64,000 nucleotides of DNA, taken from NCBI GenBank assembly GCA_030068145.1, contig JAPJBO010000232.1, positions 186,001 through 250,000 of the forward strand, read 5' to 3'. The notes below the pieces were generated by a model. The model did no database searches and was not told the DNA's origin. It saw only the letters and a program-made list of their open reading frames with translations. Position numbers and translations under genes: made by a program. Below, in pieces: positions 22,300 to 32,966 of this stretch. The first letter of the stretch is position 1; each line of letters starts with the position of its first letter. Origin of the DNA: Diplonema papillatum (taxonomy: Eukaryota; Euglenozoa; Diplonemea; Diplonemida; Diplonemidae).

Positions 22300-23880
22300 A
22301 TGCCGGCCATCGCGAGCCTAACCCTGCTCCTGTGCCCCGCGCTGCTCGTGTCCGCCGACGAGGACCTGTTCTCGCGGCTGTTCCAAGACGAGTGCCAGAA
22401 GCCGTCGGTCAGCCGCGCAGCCCTGCGAACGCGGCTGCGCCTCTACTGGTACGAACTCCCCGACGGCTACTGGGCCGGCGCGCTGCGGTACCGGAACGTG
22501 CGGCGCCGCAGGAGCGGGCAGCCGTGCGACGCGGGCTGCTCGATCTGCGACGACGGCAGACGGAGCGCCGGCTCCGGCGCGGCAGCGGAGGAGCGGCGCC
22601 AGGGGGCCGGGGTCGCGCTGCTGGCGAAGCTGTCGCTGCTGCCGACCGTTTCGGACCCGCGCGAGGCCGACTTCTTCGTCGTCCCCTCCGCGAACCACCT
22701 GGTCCACCCGCCGCGCGGCAACGCCACGACCGTCGCGCACCTTTTCGAGCACCACCTCCCGCACTACAACGCCGCCAGCGCCCCCCGGCACATCTTCATC
22801 GGCGGAGACGGGCGCGAGCTGCACCCCGCAATCCGGCGCCAACCCTTAGTCATCCACCTAGGGCCAGCCGCCCCGCGCCCCCGCACGGACCCCCACGGGG
22901 CCTGCCAACCGGGCCGGCCGTGGCACATCGTCGTCCCGCCGTTCTCGCCGACGGAGGCGACGCAGCCGGCGCGGTTCCGGCACAACCCTAGCAGAACGAC
23001 GGACCTGTGCTGGTATTCGGCGGCGGGTGGCCGCGCCGGCCGCGCGGCCGCGGCGGAGCTGGCGCGGGCCGCGGCCGGCAACGGGGGGCCGGCCGACTTC
23101 ATCGGAGGACGCCCGCCTTCCGCGCGTGCGCTAGCGCGGGGAAGGCTCCGCCAGGGCGAGGGGGAGCCTGTGCGTGTGGTGGAGGTGCGGTTGGCTGTCG
23201 AGGAGTACAGCAACCACGGAGCGGCCTTGCAAGGGGCGGCGGACGTGTCGCTAGATGAGCAGACGGCACTCAGGCATGCGATGCTTGCAGGAGCGGGCCG
23301 CGTGCTGCAAACTGGGACAAACGAGGCGAACGAGACCGCGAGCCTCGTCAAACAACGGGCGGCGCCGCAAAGGTCGCGTCTCCTCCCTTCGCCCGCCGAG
23401 ATGCGGCGGGGGTACAACCGGTCCAAGTACTGCCTGATTCTCGACGGCCGCGCCCAGTTTTTCGAAGCGGTGGGCCTCGGGTGCCTGCCGGTGGTGATCG
23501 CTTACCGACCGGACACCGCCGACGAGTCCTGGTGGCAGGATCGGGGAGAGCAGTCCGGGCCTTCTCCCACGTCCGACGGAGGGTTTTTGGCCCCGTTTGA
23601 GGATTCGTACCCGTTCCCCGAGTCCGTGGCGTACAAAGACTTCGTCGTGCGCGTCCCTTTCGAGCAGTTCGTGCGCGAAGGCGTCATCCCGGCCCTCGAG
23701 CGCGTGACCGAAGCGGAGCGACTGCGGCGAACGCAGGCGTTGCTGCGGCACCGGTCTCTGCTCACGTACGACTTCGCCGCCCGCGCGCCCGACGCGTTCG
23801 AGCTCCTCTTGCGCAAACTAACCGACCTCTTGCCCCGCATAGACTCCGGTGCCAGCGGGCTGATCCCATGCCCTCCCTAA
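22300..23880 (+). CDS. Exostosin-type glycosyltransferase (GT47-like)
   Basis: A single 526-codon exon. The N-terminus (MPAIASLTLLLCPALLVSAD) is a good signal peptide, so the protein enters the secretory pathway, probably the Golgi lumen. Exostosin-family landmarks are YWYELPDGYW near residue 50, EADFFVVPSANH near 125, and the C-terminal block SKYCLILDGRAQFFEAVGLG followed by CLPVVIAY near residue 375-400, then VPFEQFV near 450. This block is the nucleotide-sugar-binding part of GT47 enzymes, which build glucuronate-, xylose- or galactose-containing glycans; the substrate cannot be told here. The frame is open further upstream, but the signal peptide fixes the start at 22300. Composition is very GC-rich, unlike flanking DNA. 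Confidence 0.85.
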   Translation: MPAIASLTLLLCPALLVSADEDLFSRLFQDECQKPSVSRAALRTRLRLYWYELPDGYWAGALRYRNVRRRRSGQPCDAGCSICDDGRRSAGSGAAAEERRQGAGVALLAKLSLLPTVSDPREADFFVVPSANHLVHPPRGNATTVAHLFEHHLPHYNAASAPRHIFIGGDGRELHPAIRRQPLVIHLGPAAPRPRTDPHGACQPGRPWHIVVPPFSPTEATQPARFRHNPSRTTDLCWYSAAGGRAGRAAAAELARAAAGNGGPADFIGGRPPSARALARGRLRQGEGEPVRVVEVRLAVEEYSNHGAALQGAADVSLDEQTALRHAMLAGAGRVLQTGTNEANETASLVKQRAAPQRSRLLPSPAEMRRGYNRSKYCLILDGRAQFFEAVGLGCLPVVIAYRPDTADESWWQDRGEQSGPSPTSDGGFLAPFEDSYPFPESVAYKDFVVRVPFEQFVREGVIPALERVTEAERLRRTQALLRHRSLLTYDFAARAPDAFELLLRKLTDLLPRIDSGASGLIPCPP

Positions 23881-23914
23881 CATGAGTGGATGCCAACCCC
23901 TTTGCACGGCAAAA

Positions 23915-24010
23915 ATACTCGAGGCTGCCTTGTGCTTGTTTCGACGGAGGCTAGGGGGAGAGAACCCCATACAACTACAAAGTGGGTCTTGTCGAACGCT
24001 TACGCCCGCC
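23915..24010 (+). repeat. Repeat D, partial copy 1
   Basis: AATACTCGAGG...ACTACAAAGTGGGTC... and GAACGCTTACGCCCGCCACT are shared with copies at 28218, 45818 and (inverted) 63885. This copy keeps only the left 95 bases and begins 35 bases after the exostosin stop. Confidence 0.85.
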
Positions 24011-24567
24011 ACTACAACCAGGGTCAAACAAAGCAGGTGCATCAGACGGAGCCTCTCCGTTCGAGGTTGTTCGTACGACTGCGTCATGCGCATCTACGAA
24101 TCAATCAACATCACGGCCAGCGTGAGGTGGAGCGCCTGCGTTGCTCTTGTACCCCATTCAGATTCGTGCAACCTTTCATTTACACCGGGCTTGTTCAGGC
24201 TTTGCTTACGCAGGCCGCACTTATCTTGCTGCTTCGGTCATTACCTCACTTTCTGTCTCGAGAAAAGTCAGCCAACGCCTTAGACAAGGCACGGTCAATG
24301 CCTGAGTTTCACGGTCAAAGCGCACGCGGTCACCTGGCGTGGCGTCGATCGCTTCTTGCATACGTCAACCGAAGCTCCATTCCAGGCGTTCTTGTTGTGT
24401 GCCTGCAAAACCACAGCAGCACAGGACGGCATCGTGTACCTGGGTTGTTTTGATGGGTTCTTGGGAAAGGTCAACCCGGTAGCGATGACCACGAGAACAC
24501 ATACCGGTGGGGGAGAGGCCCTGGGACTGCTAGGCGTGACTACCCCTGTGCAGGGAGCCGCCCCGAA
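24011..24567. other. No gene recognised
   Basis: Overlapping frames of up to 187 codons cross the region, but their N-terminal part is repeat D and the rest has no motif. Confidence 0.4.
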
Positions 24568-24646
24568 TCTGGAATGTGAACTTCTGCCCAGTGCCCTGAA
24601 TGTCAACGCTGAGAGATCAGGTCAAGCGCGGGTAAACAGCGGGAGG

Positions 24647-24682
<36 letters not shown>

Positions 24683-24757
24683 TTCTAATTAAAGACGCGC
24701 ATGAATGGATCCATGGGATTCCTTCTGTCCTACCTACTATTTGGCGAAACCGAGCCT
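24568..24757 (+). pseudogene. 28S rRNA fragment
   Basis: The stretch includes CTTCTGCCCAGTGCCCTGAA, GCGCGGGTAAACAGCGGGAG, ACTATGACTCTCTTAAGGTA and GACGCGCATGAATGGAT, which follow the core large-subunit rRNA in the right order and spacing. Compared with the strongly conserved eukaryotic sequence it has many substitutions (for example AACAGCGGG for AACGGCGGG, CTTCTAATTAAAGACG for CATCTAATTAGTGACG), and similarity fades on both sides. It is a decayed or divergent fragment of about 190 bases and no working rRNA gene. Confidence 0.85.
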
Positions 24758-25408
24758 CGCCCACCTTGGCCCACCTGACGGTATGAGCCCACCTGACGGC
24801 GAAGGCCCAAAAACGAAGCAACAGCACCAACGCGGAAACGCAACCCGAAGGCAGCCAAACAGACCTCCCAGGGCAGGGGGAACCTGCGGCGGTGATGTAA
24901 CGAAGCTCCTCCGAGTGTCCGATGAAACCCCTTGTCAATACCACCCAACGACTGCGACGCACGTGCGAAATGTCGGACGCTAGCGTATGCGTGACTCAGC
25001 CGTGTTTTAAAGATGAGAGGCATCGGCTCACTCTGTCAAAGGACCATACCACCTGACGGCGAAGACCCGCACCCTTTGTATTCGAATAGAGCGCCCAGCG
25101 GCACCGCCCACGACACATAAGTCTGAGTCCAATGCCCTCCCAAATACACAAGGCCTGAATCGCACCCTGCCAAACCGCCGCCCCTGAAAGCGCAAGCTCT
25201 TGGAAATCTTCAAGCGCGTCAAACAAACCCGTGACAGACGGTGCTGAGGCAAGGATACCCCGGGAGAGTGCTTTGCCCCACTAGAACCCGTTCATGAACG
25301 GTCACACGAAGACCCCAAACCCCCGGAATTTCAAAAAGCGAACTTTAACTCTAAAAAAGGGTGTGTGTGCGTGGTGGGGGAACCGAATCCGTTTTATTTC
25401 ATCTCTAG
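24758..25408. other. No gene recognised; one short dispersed repeat
   Basis: The words CCACCTGACGG recur three times between 24770 and 25060. A block of about 30 bases at 25013-25045 (GAGAGGCATCGGCTCACTCT) also lies at the start of the last intron of the third chromodomain gene (47543-47575). Confidence 0.5.
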
Positions 25409-26452
25409 ATGCGCGTTCTCCTTGCGGCCGCGGTTGCCGCCTCGCTGTGCGGGGGCAGCCTAGCGTGGGTGGGAGAGACCGCGTGCCCGGTTTCCCAAAA
25501 CGACACGGGGAAGCTGTGCGAGTCCTCCGCCGCCAACGGCACGTGGAATGTGTACTGCGGCGGTGAGTGCGTCGACGACAGCGACGACGCGGTCTGCTGC
25601 TTCGACGTCAACGGAACGGCCAAAGAAGCCGCCGGTTGTTGTCTGGACGGCGACCAGTGCTGCGTGCAAGCACAGGGCTTCGGCGCCTACGCGTGGGCGG
25701 GTTGCTGCGGAGCGAACGAGACTTGCTGTGGAGGCGGGTGCGCGCCCGAGGGTAGCTCGTGCTGCGGAAGTGAGTCTGTCTGCCAGTCCAACCAGGTCTG
25801 TTGCGGGGGTGATACCTGCTGCCCCGCTGGCGACATGTGCACGAACGGGACGTGCGCCGTCCCCCCCGCTGCGAGCTGCATCGCCTTCGGCGTCGATCTG
25901 TCCCCATTCGGATCAGAGGCCAGAGGGTCCGACACAACGGCCACGATCACCTCATACCCCACGAGTGCCTACATCGTCTTCAACCCATGCGGGCCGTTGC
26001 AATTCACCCCTGGTTCCTCAGCCTGCGACGAAAATAGTCTCGCATGCTACGGCATTGGACCCATCTCACAGAAAGGCACGAGCACTGTAGCCCACGCACC
26101 CGGAACCTGGTACCGCGACGCCAGCGAAAACATCGCGCTTTATTCCACCGCAGAGCAACCCTCGGGCATCTTCCATTTTAACCTCACCTTCGTTTGCGAC
26201 GCCGCCACTTCGCTGACCGCCGGGCTTGATGGGCTTCAAGTCAACGTCACCTATATGACTTCCTCTCCGCTGATTTGCGGACCACGACCGCCTAACGACG
26301 GCAGTAAACAAGGTATCGCGATCGGGGTGTCTCTGGCTGTGGTGATTATCATCTTCGCTGCGGGGGTCATCATGTATCGGAGGAGGAAAATTCGCCCGTA
26401 TGCATTCAGGACGCGCATGGGAAGCTCGCCGGAGGATGATTTGATGAACTGA
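25409..26452 (+). CDS. Cysteine-rich type I membrane protein with MRH/Atg27-like domain
   Basis: A single 347-codon exon. Residues 1-19 form a signal peptide. Residues about 25-150 are a cysteine-rich, granulin-like array (CCGGDTCCPAGDMC, several CC pairs). Residues about 155-292 have spaced cysteines, FNPCGPLQF, ACYGIG and a closing VNVTYMTSSPLICG, the layout of mannose-6-phosphate-receptor homology and Atg27-type lumenal domains. A single membrane helix follows (IAIGVSLAVVIIIFAAGVIM), then a basic, roughly 25-residue cytosolic tail. In that family such proteins are sorting receptors cycling between Golgi, endosomes and the cell surface; that role is inferred. Several NxT/NxS sites fit a glycosylated ectodomain. 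Combining granulin-like and MRH-like parts in one receptor is uncommon in the animals and fungi I know. Confidence 0.7.
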   Translation: MRVLLAAAVAASLCGGSLAWVGETACPVSQNDTGKLCESSAANGTWNVYCGGECVDDSDDAVCCFDVNGTAKEAAGCCLDGDQCCVQAQGFGAYAWAGCCGANETCCGGGCAPEGSSCCGSESVCQSNQVCCGGDTCCPAGDMCTNGTCAVPPAASCIAFGVDLSPFGSEARGSDTTATITSYPTSAYIVFNPCGPLQFTPGSSACDENSLACYGIGPISQKGTSTVAHAPGTWYRDASENIALYSTAEQPSGIFHFNLTFVCDAATSLTAGLDGLQVNVTYMTSSPLICGPRPPNDGSKQGIAIGVSLAVVIIIFAAGVIMYRRRKIRPYAFRTRMGSSPEDDLMN

Positions 26453-27845
26453 GCATCAAAACAAGCGTTTTGTGCTGAAAACGTGCAAAAAAGTGGAATA
26501 GAATACCGTTATCGATGGAAACACTCAGAGGCCGACCTGCTGAGTTGGCGGATCGGATGGGACGCCCCATGCTTCTCCGCCACTTGCGCTTTTCTCCGAT
26601 TTTGCAGGTCACCGGCCGGCGGACTGGCGAAGGTGTATCCTAAGGGGGGCAAATCTAGCCGAGTCTAGAGGTTTGGTAAATTTGAAATCTCAAATTTGGG
26701 CTCTCTAGGGAGCTACCTCGCTTTTCTGGAGGGTACCCCTTATCCAGGATATTCCTCCGCCGTGTTCTTTTTGCTTTTCCGGGCATGGAGTGAAGATGTT
26801 TTGGATTTTCCGGCTCCGTGTGACGTGGCGCAGTCGTCGGTGCTTGGTCGGATCCCGCCCGGGCGGGTCAAATTCCCGCGCGCCCGCGCGACGTTTTATA
26901 GGAGGCCTTTGGTGGTGAGTTGGAAACTCAATCCGCGCTTCACGTCCCCCCGAAGCTCTGCGAAGTTCGGTGGGGACGGGTCCGAAGGGGCCCTCTCCCC
27001 CCGGGTACGGACCTCGAACTCGCACGTTACACGGTGTACTCCAGCACCGGTAGGGGGCTTCATGTTGTCGACAACGAACAAGCAAAAGAAGTACGTGCGC
27101 TCGGCAAAAGACCGGCGCGGGGCGAGACTGGAGGCAGCAGTTAAAGTTCGGGAAGCAGTAAAGTTCGGGCGATGCTAAGTTCTGGTGAAGCTCAGTTCGG
27201 ACGACAAGGGGAGTGAACTGTGCGTCAGAGGGTGTCTCGCACCTAAACGCGAATGTGGCCCGCACGTGAGCGGTCAAGTCCCAGATGCACCGATGTTACT
27301 GTGAACAAACCAGCGTGCCCAAAGCAGGCGTTCGCCGTGAATGATAAAGCATGGAATAACAAGGGATCGATTCTCTCGACTCTTTTTGTTGGTCTCTTAA
27401 CCCGAGAAGGAATAATCAAAACGAAGTTCTTAGCGGTTCTCTTTTGAGCCTTTCAAAAGCCGTAGCTTCTGCCGGCACTCTTTAAGCAGGCGGAAGTCGG
27501 TCTTCTCGAGGTCGAACAGCTTGCTGTCAAATTGTCGGGTGCGGGTACACCTCGGCACATCCAGTGTGCCGCACCTGCGAGTTGGTTAGCTCGCGAAGTA
27601 GACACTTGCCCTTCACCACCCCTCGGCGACCGTCGCCATGTGCTGAATGGCGGGTGGGGAATGCCAGGTCTGCGCAACTCGCGCATCTTCTTTCCATAGC
27701 GAAATAACGCACTCTGAGTTGTAGCCGACCGCAGGAAGTATTGTGGGTTGGTTCGTACGTTACGCGGCCACCGCAATCCAGAAAACGGAAAGAAGTCTGC
27801 CACCCGACAAACTCAATTCACCCCTTGTTTAGGACATCACCTACC
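26453..27845. other. No gene recognised
   Basis: Overlapping frames on both strands (up to 190 codons) have no motif. The stretch around 26.9-27.1 kb is GC-rich and could hide a short exon, but nothing supports one. Confidence 0.4.
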
Positions 27846-28145
27846 GCAGCATGCAAAGCTTGAGCCGAAGCTGGCGCATGACCGTCTCCACGGGCTCGTG
27901 TTCAGCGCAAGCGCCAAGCCTGAAGGTATCCCACGCCTTGCTGCTTCGTCATGTGTCTATGCCAAGCACGTGGCGCAGAGCAGATTGTACGGGGGTAGCG
28001 GACCTTTCGCGATGTGCCCCTCCGACGCACCGACTTGACCGCCCGCCGTAGCAAGGCAACCGGGAACTCCCCGGAGATAACGGTGGTAACGGTACTCGCG
28101 CCCTCTCGGAACTCCCGGAGACCAACCGTACTACTCGCGCGCTCT
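27846..28145 (+). repeat. Repeat C, copy 1
   Basis: Begins near AAGCTTGAGCC and ends in a CGCCCGCCGTAGCA...AACTCCCCGGAGA segment followed by a CT microsatellite. The opening is shared with 28684 and 49127, and the closing segment with 29341-29450. Confidence 0.7.
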
Positions 28146-28217
28146 CTCTCTCTCTCTCACTCTCTTTCTCTCAATATTTCCAGATACAAGAACGGAACCT
28201 TCGCTCCCTCTCAAAAG

Positions 28218-28525
28218 AAATACTCGAGGGGCTGCCATATGCGTACTTCGAAGGGGGGGAACAATACAACTACAAAGTGGGTCTTTTTTGTTGAACGCTT
28301 ACGCTCGCCACTGAACCCAGATTCACCTGAGTTTCGTGTGGGCTACAGCACATTTACCTCCTGTGACCTTGGAATATCGTTGCGATAGTGGGGAGTCACC
28401 GGCATGCCGATGAGCACCACATTATGCCTGCCTTTCGCTACGTGACACCGGATGGGGACCTTTGATCTCTTGCAGCTGGCAGCCTCCTCAAGTATTTCCT
28501 ACAAAGCAGGTGCTTATACAAAAAA
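28218..28525 (+). repeat. Repeat D, copy 2, interrupted by repeat E
   Basis: The fullest copy of repeat D, from AATACTCGAGGGG to TCCTACAAAGCAGGTGCTTA. Between the ACCTCCT and GCAGCTGGCAG landmarks that adjoin in the 45.8-kb copy lies about 95 bases of repeat E, showing that E inserted into D. Confidence 0.85.
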
Positions 28526-28683
28526 CAGTATGCATAAAAAGAAAGGAAGAAGATCGGAACCTCGGAACCTGTTCATTTTCTCCGGGCAGCAGTTGGGCCA
28601 GGTGAGCAGCGACACCACCTCTTGATCGAGCACAAGGGCGCTCGCGGGTTCGGCGGCACTGGGTTAGTCAACCGCTTCAGTGC

Positions 28684-29450
28684 AAAGCTTGAGCCAGGAG
28701 TTAGCACAGGGCCACAGAGACTAGCCGTCCCTACGAGTTTGCCTTCAGCACAAGCACCGAGGCCAAGTTAAGCCACGCCTATACCTGCTATGTTAGCGAA
28801 CTGGGTGGTGTCGAGCAGATCCGACAGATAGCTCGGAGTTGCGAATTGCGGCTTGCTTCTGACCAAATGCATGCTCCGGTTGGCTGCTACGCTCGGCGTT
28901 CAGTGTAGTCCTTTTTCTTCTACTTGCTCCACTTCTCGGTTCCTCCTTCATCAAGAGCATCACCGTCTTTCCCCGTCACTTAGAGAATCGAAATGCTGCC
29001 CGAACACTCATTTTGCCGACTCCATCGCAGCCGGGACACATAGTGTTAATATCGAAAAAGTCCGCACACCAAATTTTCAATAATCTTTCGAATGGGCCCG
29101 CGAGCTGTGAGCTCTGAAAGCTCCACCCTGTCCCTGGACTGGCGGGTGAAGCGGCCTCCCCAAACGAGCTACTGGGTGCGTAGCCATTGGGTATCATGTT
29201 ATGTCGACAACAATGGCACGTCAACGAAGCTTAGGTCAAAGCTGGAAGCAATGTTTACGTTGTCCGGCTCACCAGTTCCTCAACGAACGTCCTCTTCTGT
29301 CACTTTGCCTAGTTCTTTTGATCTTTTTCCTCCGGAGCGACTTACGCCCGCCGTAGCAGTGCGAAGAGAAGTGAGGAGACCGGAAACTCCCCGGAGAGAT
29401 GGTCCCTGCACTCTAACTCGTCTCTCTCTCCCTCTCTCTCTTTTTTTGTT
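28684..29450 (+). repeat. Repeat C, copy 2, split
   Basis: The opening AAGCTTGAGCC block is at 28684-28790 and the closing GCCCGCCGTAGCAGTGCG and AACTCCCCGGAGA block at 29347-29402, again followed by a CT microsatellite. The 550 bases between are absent from copy 1 and carry no gene I recognise. Confidence 0.6.
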
Positions 29451-30168
29451 GTTTTGTGCGCGCAGTGCACCTTGTGACTACTTCCGCCTTTTCAGAGCAA
29501 AGCGTGCGGGTTTCAATGGAGTCGTTTCCCAGTGCGGCAAAAAGCGTTAGATCTTCAGCGCGCCCTTCTTTGAAACAGCGCCCGGACGCTCGCACACCTC
29601 GGAATTAGCCATTTCATTGTGGATTCAGACTTTGACTGCTTCTCTTAAGTCAGGGCCGGACGGTTGTTGCACAGCCAGCAGCCAAAACCCCGCAACGTAC
29701 AAGGCTGTTTACGGCATAGTCAGCAGACTGCCGACCATCGGCGGTAGACCGCACTACTTTGTTGGAACGACCAAATGTGAATGCTCGAAAGTACGGCTGA
29801 GCGCTGCACTTTTCCTGCCATCTACGGACGACAAATTGACTAGAGGCTGCATTTGTGTCAAATTTTGGTGCTGTGACCATCACTGTCGGGCAATCGCTTA
29901 CCTGTACCTTGCACGTGAAGACCCAGGGAAATTGTAGCAGTGCAGTTACCGCTTGAGTGTCGGGTGCAGCTAAGCAACGGAAACACCAGCACTAACATCC
30001 CACGAACACCATCCCTATAGCTTAACTGCAACACGCTGTATTTTGGTAACCCCGCCTCGACCGTCAACCAGAGACTTTAACGCATCGGTTTCTTCCAACA
30101 CGTCACTTTTCCACAGAGTATTACCCTTTTACAAGTAACACGCACACACACACACCCACACGCGAAGT
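29451..30168. other. Upstream region of the first chromodomain gene
   Basis: No gene recognised. A CA microsatellite (CACACACACACA) lies 20-30 bases before the start codon at 30169. Confidence 0.5.
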
Positions 30169-31429
30169 ATGCACGCTTCGGTACCTGCGCAGCTGGAAGC
30201 ACACAAGAAAAGTGCCAGTGGCAGCCCAGTGGCGCAGGTGGAGGCCGTCACGTCGGGCGATGACGAGTTGATGTCATGTGAATCAGACGACTTCGCGTGG
30301 TTCGCCGAAGAAAAAAGAGACCTGCAACGGTACATGGACGCACTGGAACCCGAGCAATTGCAGGCGTCAGGCGCCGAGAGCGGCGCGAGGGAAGAGGAAC
30401 AGTGCATTGATGGCGAGCCGGTCGATCGGAGCGTCAACAGGCCGGAGCGCCTCCTCGGGAAGTCGAAGAGATATGGGATGAAGTACTGCTTGGTCAAGTG
30501 GATAAACTACGACAAACCGACGTGGGAGCCCGAAGAGGACCTCATCGAGGAAGGGCATGGATGGCTACTTGCGAAAAAGGTAGGGTCGCGTACACAGCAG
30601 GTTGTAAAGCGTGTCCCACGCTCCCCCGGCCGGATGTTCTATCCATTAGCGACCACGGCAGCGCCGGCTCCGCGCAGAATCCGTTCCGGGGGCGACCAAC
30701 TGGGGATGAGGTATGTCGTTTCTCTTCATTCTTTCTCAAGCCGCACGCTCGCTTTTGCTGCTTGCGACAAACGTTAGTGTCTTGTGGGGTCCGAACCATG
30801 GCTGGCACCATTAGGTGGACCAAGGAGACTGGCGCAGTCGTCAGCAGCGTGATGTTCCTGACCTAAGGCCCTAAAGCTATAGGTCTTGCGGATCCCTCCG
30901 CGTGTTTTTTTTTTTTAGCCACATGCAATGTGTGAGGAAACTGAACCGCTCAAGTAGGACCTTCTGATCATGATCATTTGCCAAATTTGCCACCTGAAAC
31001 CACGTCCAGGATTTGGGCTCAGGGTAGTGCGGTCAACGAAAACTCTAGTTTCCCTTTCTACTTTCTCCTACTCTCGCGGTGTACGGTTTTTCCACACCGG
31101 CGAGGTTTTGGGGGAAATACTTTTGGCTCGGTCCGGGGAACGGAGTCGAAGGGTACCCACGCCGAACTTAGCACCAAGGCTCCTCGGCTACGAGATGATG
31201 ACGATGATGATGGTGCTGCTGCTGCTGGTTTTGCGCCACTGGCCAACGTATATCGCAGCCAGCTGAATGCTTGTCTTGAGTCTTACCCGATGCAACAGTA
31301 CCATTGTGCAAAACACCCCACAGCTTCGACAAGCACAACCGTACCCTCAGCAAGAAGCAGCTCAAAGCGGCGCCGTGCAGCGCAAAACAAGCTTACAAAG
31401 CAGGCTTGCTTCTTCAGCACTCACAGTAG
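30169..31429 (+). CDS. Chromodomain protein, short paralogue 1
   Basis: Two exons, 30169-30710 and 31324-31429, joined in phase 2 (ATGAG|GT...CACAG|C), give about 215 residues. An N-terminal motif FAWFAEEKRDLQRYMDAL is shared with both longer paralogues. Residues about 95-140 form a chromodomain (PERLLGKSKRYGMKYCLVKW then PTWEPEEDLIEEGH), the fold that reads methylated histone tails. It then passes directly to RRIRSGGDQLGMR and a conserved basic tail, RTLSKKQLKAAPCSAKQAYK... ending LLLQHSQ. The ADP-ribosyltransferase-like part found between these in paralogues 2 and 3 is absent. The last exon was found by matching the three copies: same phase, 34 codons each. The protein is presumably nuclear. 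The intron holds a short repeat shared with 37.4 kb. Confidence 0.8.
30995..31075 (+). repeat. Repeat G, copy 1
   Basis: CACCTGAAACCACGTCCAGG and AACGAAAACTCTAGTTTCCC are shared with 37412-37545, where 50 extra bases lie between them. This copy is inside the paralogue 1 intron, the other upstream of paralogue 3. Confidence 0.8.
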
Positions 31430-32648
31430 TCCTTACATGCTGAAGGGGTCTTTCTGCTTCTATTGCTACTGTTCGTTCGCAGGCTGTCTTTCTGAAGCGA
31501 CCAGCTGACTGCCATTCCAAGAGGCGATGACTTACCTCACTTGCTTGCGTGCAGCGAAACGAGCCACCTAGACGGCCATTCGCAACCGAGCACACAATTT
31601 GTTTGTGGTCGGCTGTCTCCCCTTCCTCATTGAAGTGTGCGCTGCACCAGCAATTCCGCAACGCGCGAAGCCGTTGCTCACGCGACTCCTACTACCTCTC
31701 CCCATATGACACAATTCATATGCGCGCATACACAGGCTGCCCCAATACGCCCTTCCGGAGACATTTGAGGACTTTGCACGCCGTAACTTTGAGGCTGTCT
31801 AGCCCACCCCAGCCCGAGCCCAGCCTGCACAGGCCGCCCCCCTGGCCGCGCGTACCCCTGAAGCCCGTACCTCCTCCCTTCGTTCAACTCATCCTAACAA
31901 TGCGCTTCTGTGCGAATGCATCCACCTCCTTTATCCCTTATCTTCCCGTTCCTGAAACCCGCACACTCTTCTGGAGGGCCACCACCTCCTTCACACGAAC
32001 TGGCTACAGAGCCGGGTCTCCAAGCGCGGTTGTCATTATTGACCACGTGGCAGTGTACATGTCACGAAGAGACCTTTTCACTTGTGGCGACCGGAGCAGG
32101 AGCCGTACGGCACTTCGTGTGGTCGCACGTGAGCATTGCACCGCAATTCCCAGCAGCGAAAAACCCTGTTTGCAGCAGGGATGAAATCCTCAAGCGATAT
32201 CTTCAAATCCTCAAGTTGACACTCAGGATCTTGTTTACCTAGGTTTCTCTACCTCACGTTTGTGGCTAGGTCATCAGTCTGCTACCCGCCGATCTACAGC
32301 GGGCAGGAATCCACGTTGCGTGCAGCTCCCCCTGTCATGCAATGTTCCATAGTCTCTGACTGCAACGCATGGGGTGCCATCGGTTCAGAAAGGCTCCGCG
32401 AGACACAGGAGAGCCATGTCGGCCTGTGGGGCTGATCGGGGCTGAGCCTCGACATGGAATACGAAAAAGGCAATCGCGGGAAGTGTTTGGTAGTAGAGAT
32501 ACGACCGAGGACTGCCCCTTTGAAAGCTGAAGAATGAATGGAATGACCAATGCGTCAATCTAGGCTTCACACGATACCAATCTCTGGTATCGGGGAAATC
32601 TGACGAATCTCTGGTTCGTCAGATTTTGGGTTGAGTGAAGAAATAATA
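31430..32648. other. No gene recognised
   Basis: Frames of up to 211 codons exist but are proline/threonine-rich and motif-free. The interval separates paralogues 1 and 2. Confidence 0.4.
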
Positions 32649-32668
32649 AATCTGGTTGATCCTGCCAG
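32649..32668 (+). pseudogene. 18S rRNA 5'-end scrap
   Basis: ATCTGGTTGATCCTGCCAG matches the universal 5' end of eukaryotic small-subunit rRNA; the continuation (CCCCGGGGTCGG) does not. Only about 18 bases match, so chance or an oligonucleotide-scale insertion cannot be excluded. Confidence 0.5.
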
Positions 32669-32966
32669 CCCCGGGGTCGGCTCCCACACTGTGTTGGCTC
32701 CATCCTTGCCTTTCGATTCGTGCAGATGAAGGACGAGCCGCAGTAGCAGAGGCTACGAAAACCCTGCTCCCCACCCGCACGATACGCAGAGTCGCCGACG
32801 GTTGCGGCATCTGATAAAAGAAACAGTTTGGAAATGCCGGCAACGCGCGGTACTTGCTGGCCCAAGAGGCTTCACAAAGTCTTCAACATGTCCCTGTAAC
32901 ACCAACGATCCCTCAAAGGTTGCAGGAGACAAAAAGTCGGCCTGCGTTCTACTTAAAGGAAGCCCA

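Noticed and set aside
26980-27060. Possible tRNA T-arm (GTTCGAGGTCC on the minus strand)
   Set aside because: The flanking bases do not pair into a T-stem, and no acceptor or anticodon arm could be built.
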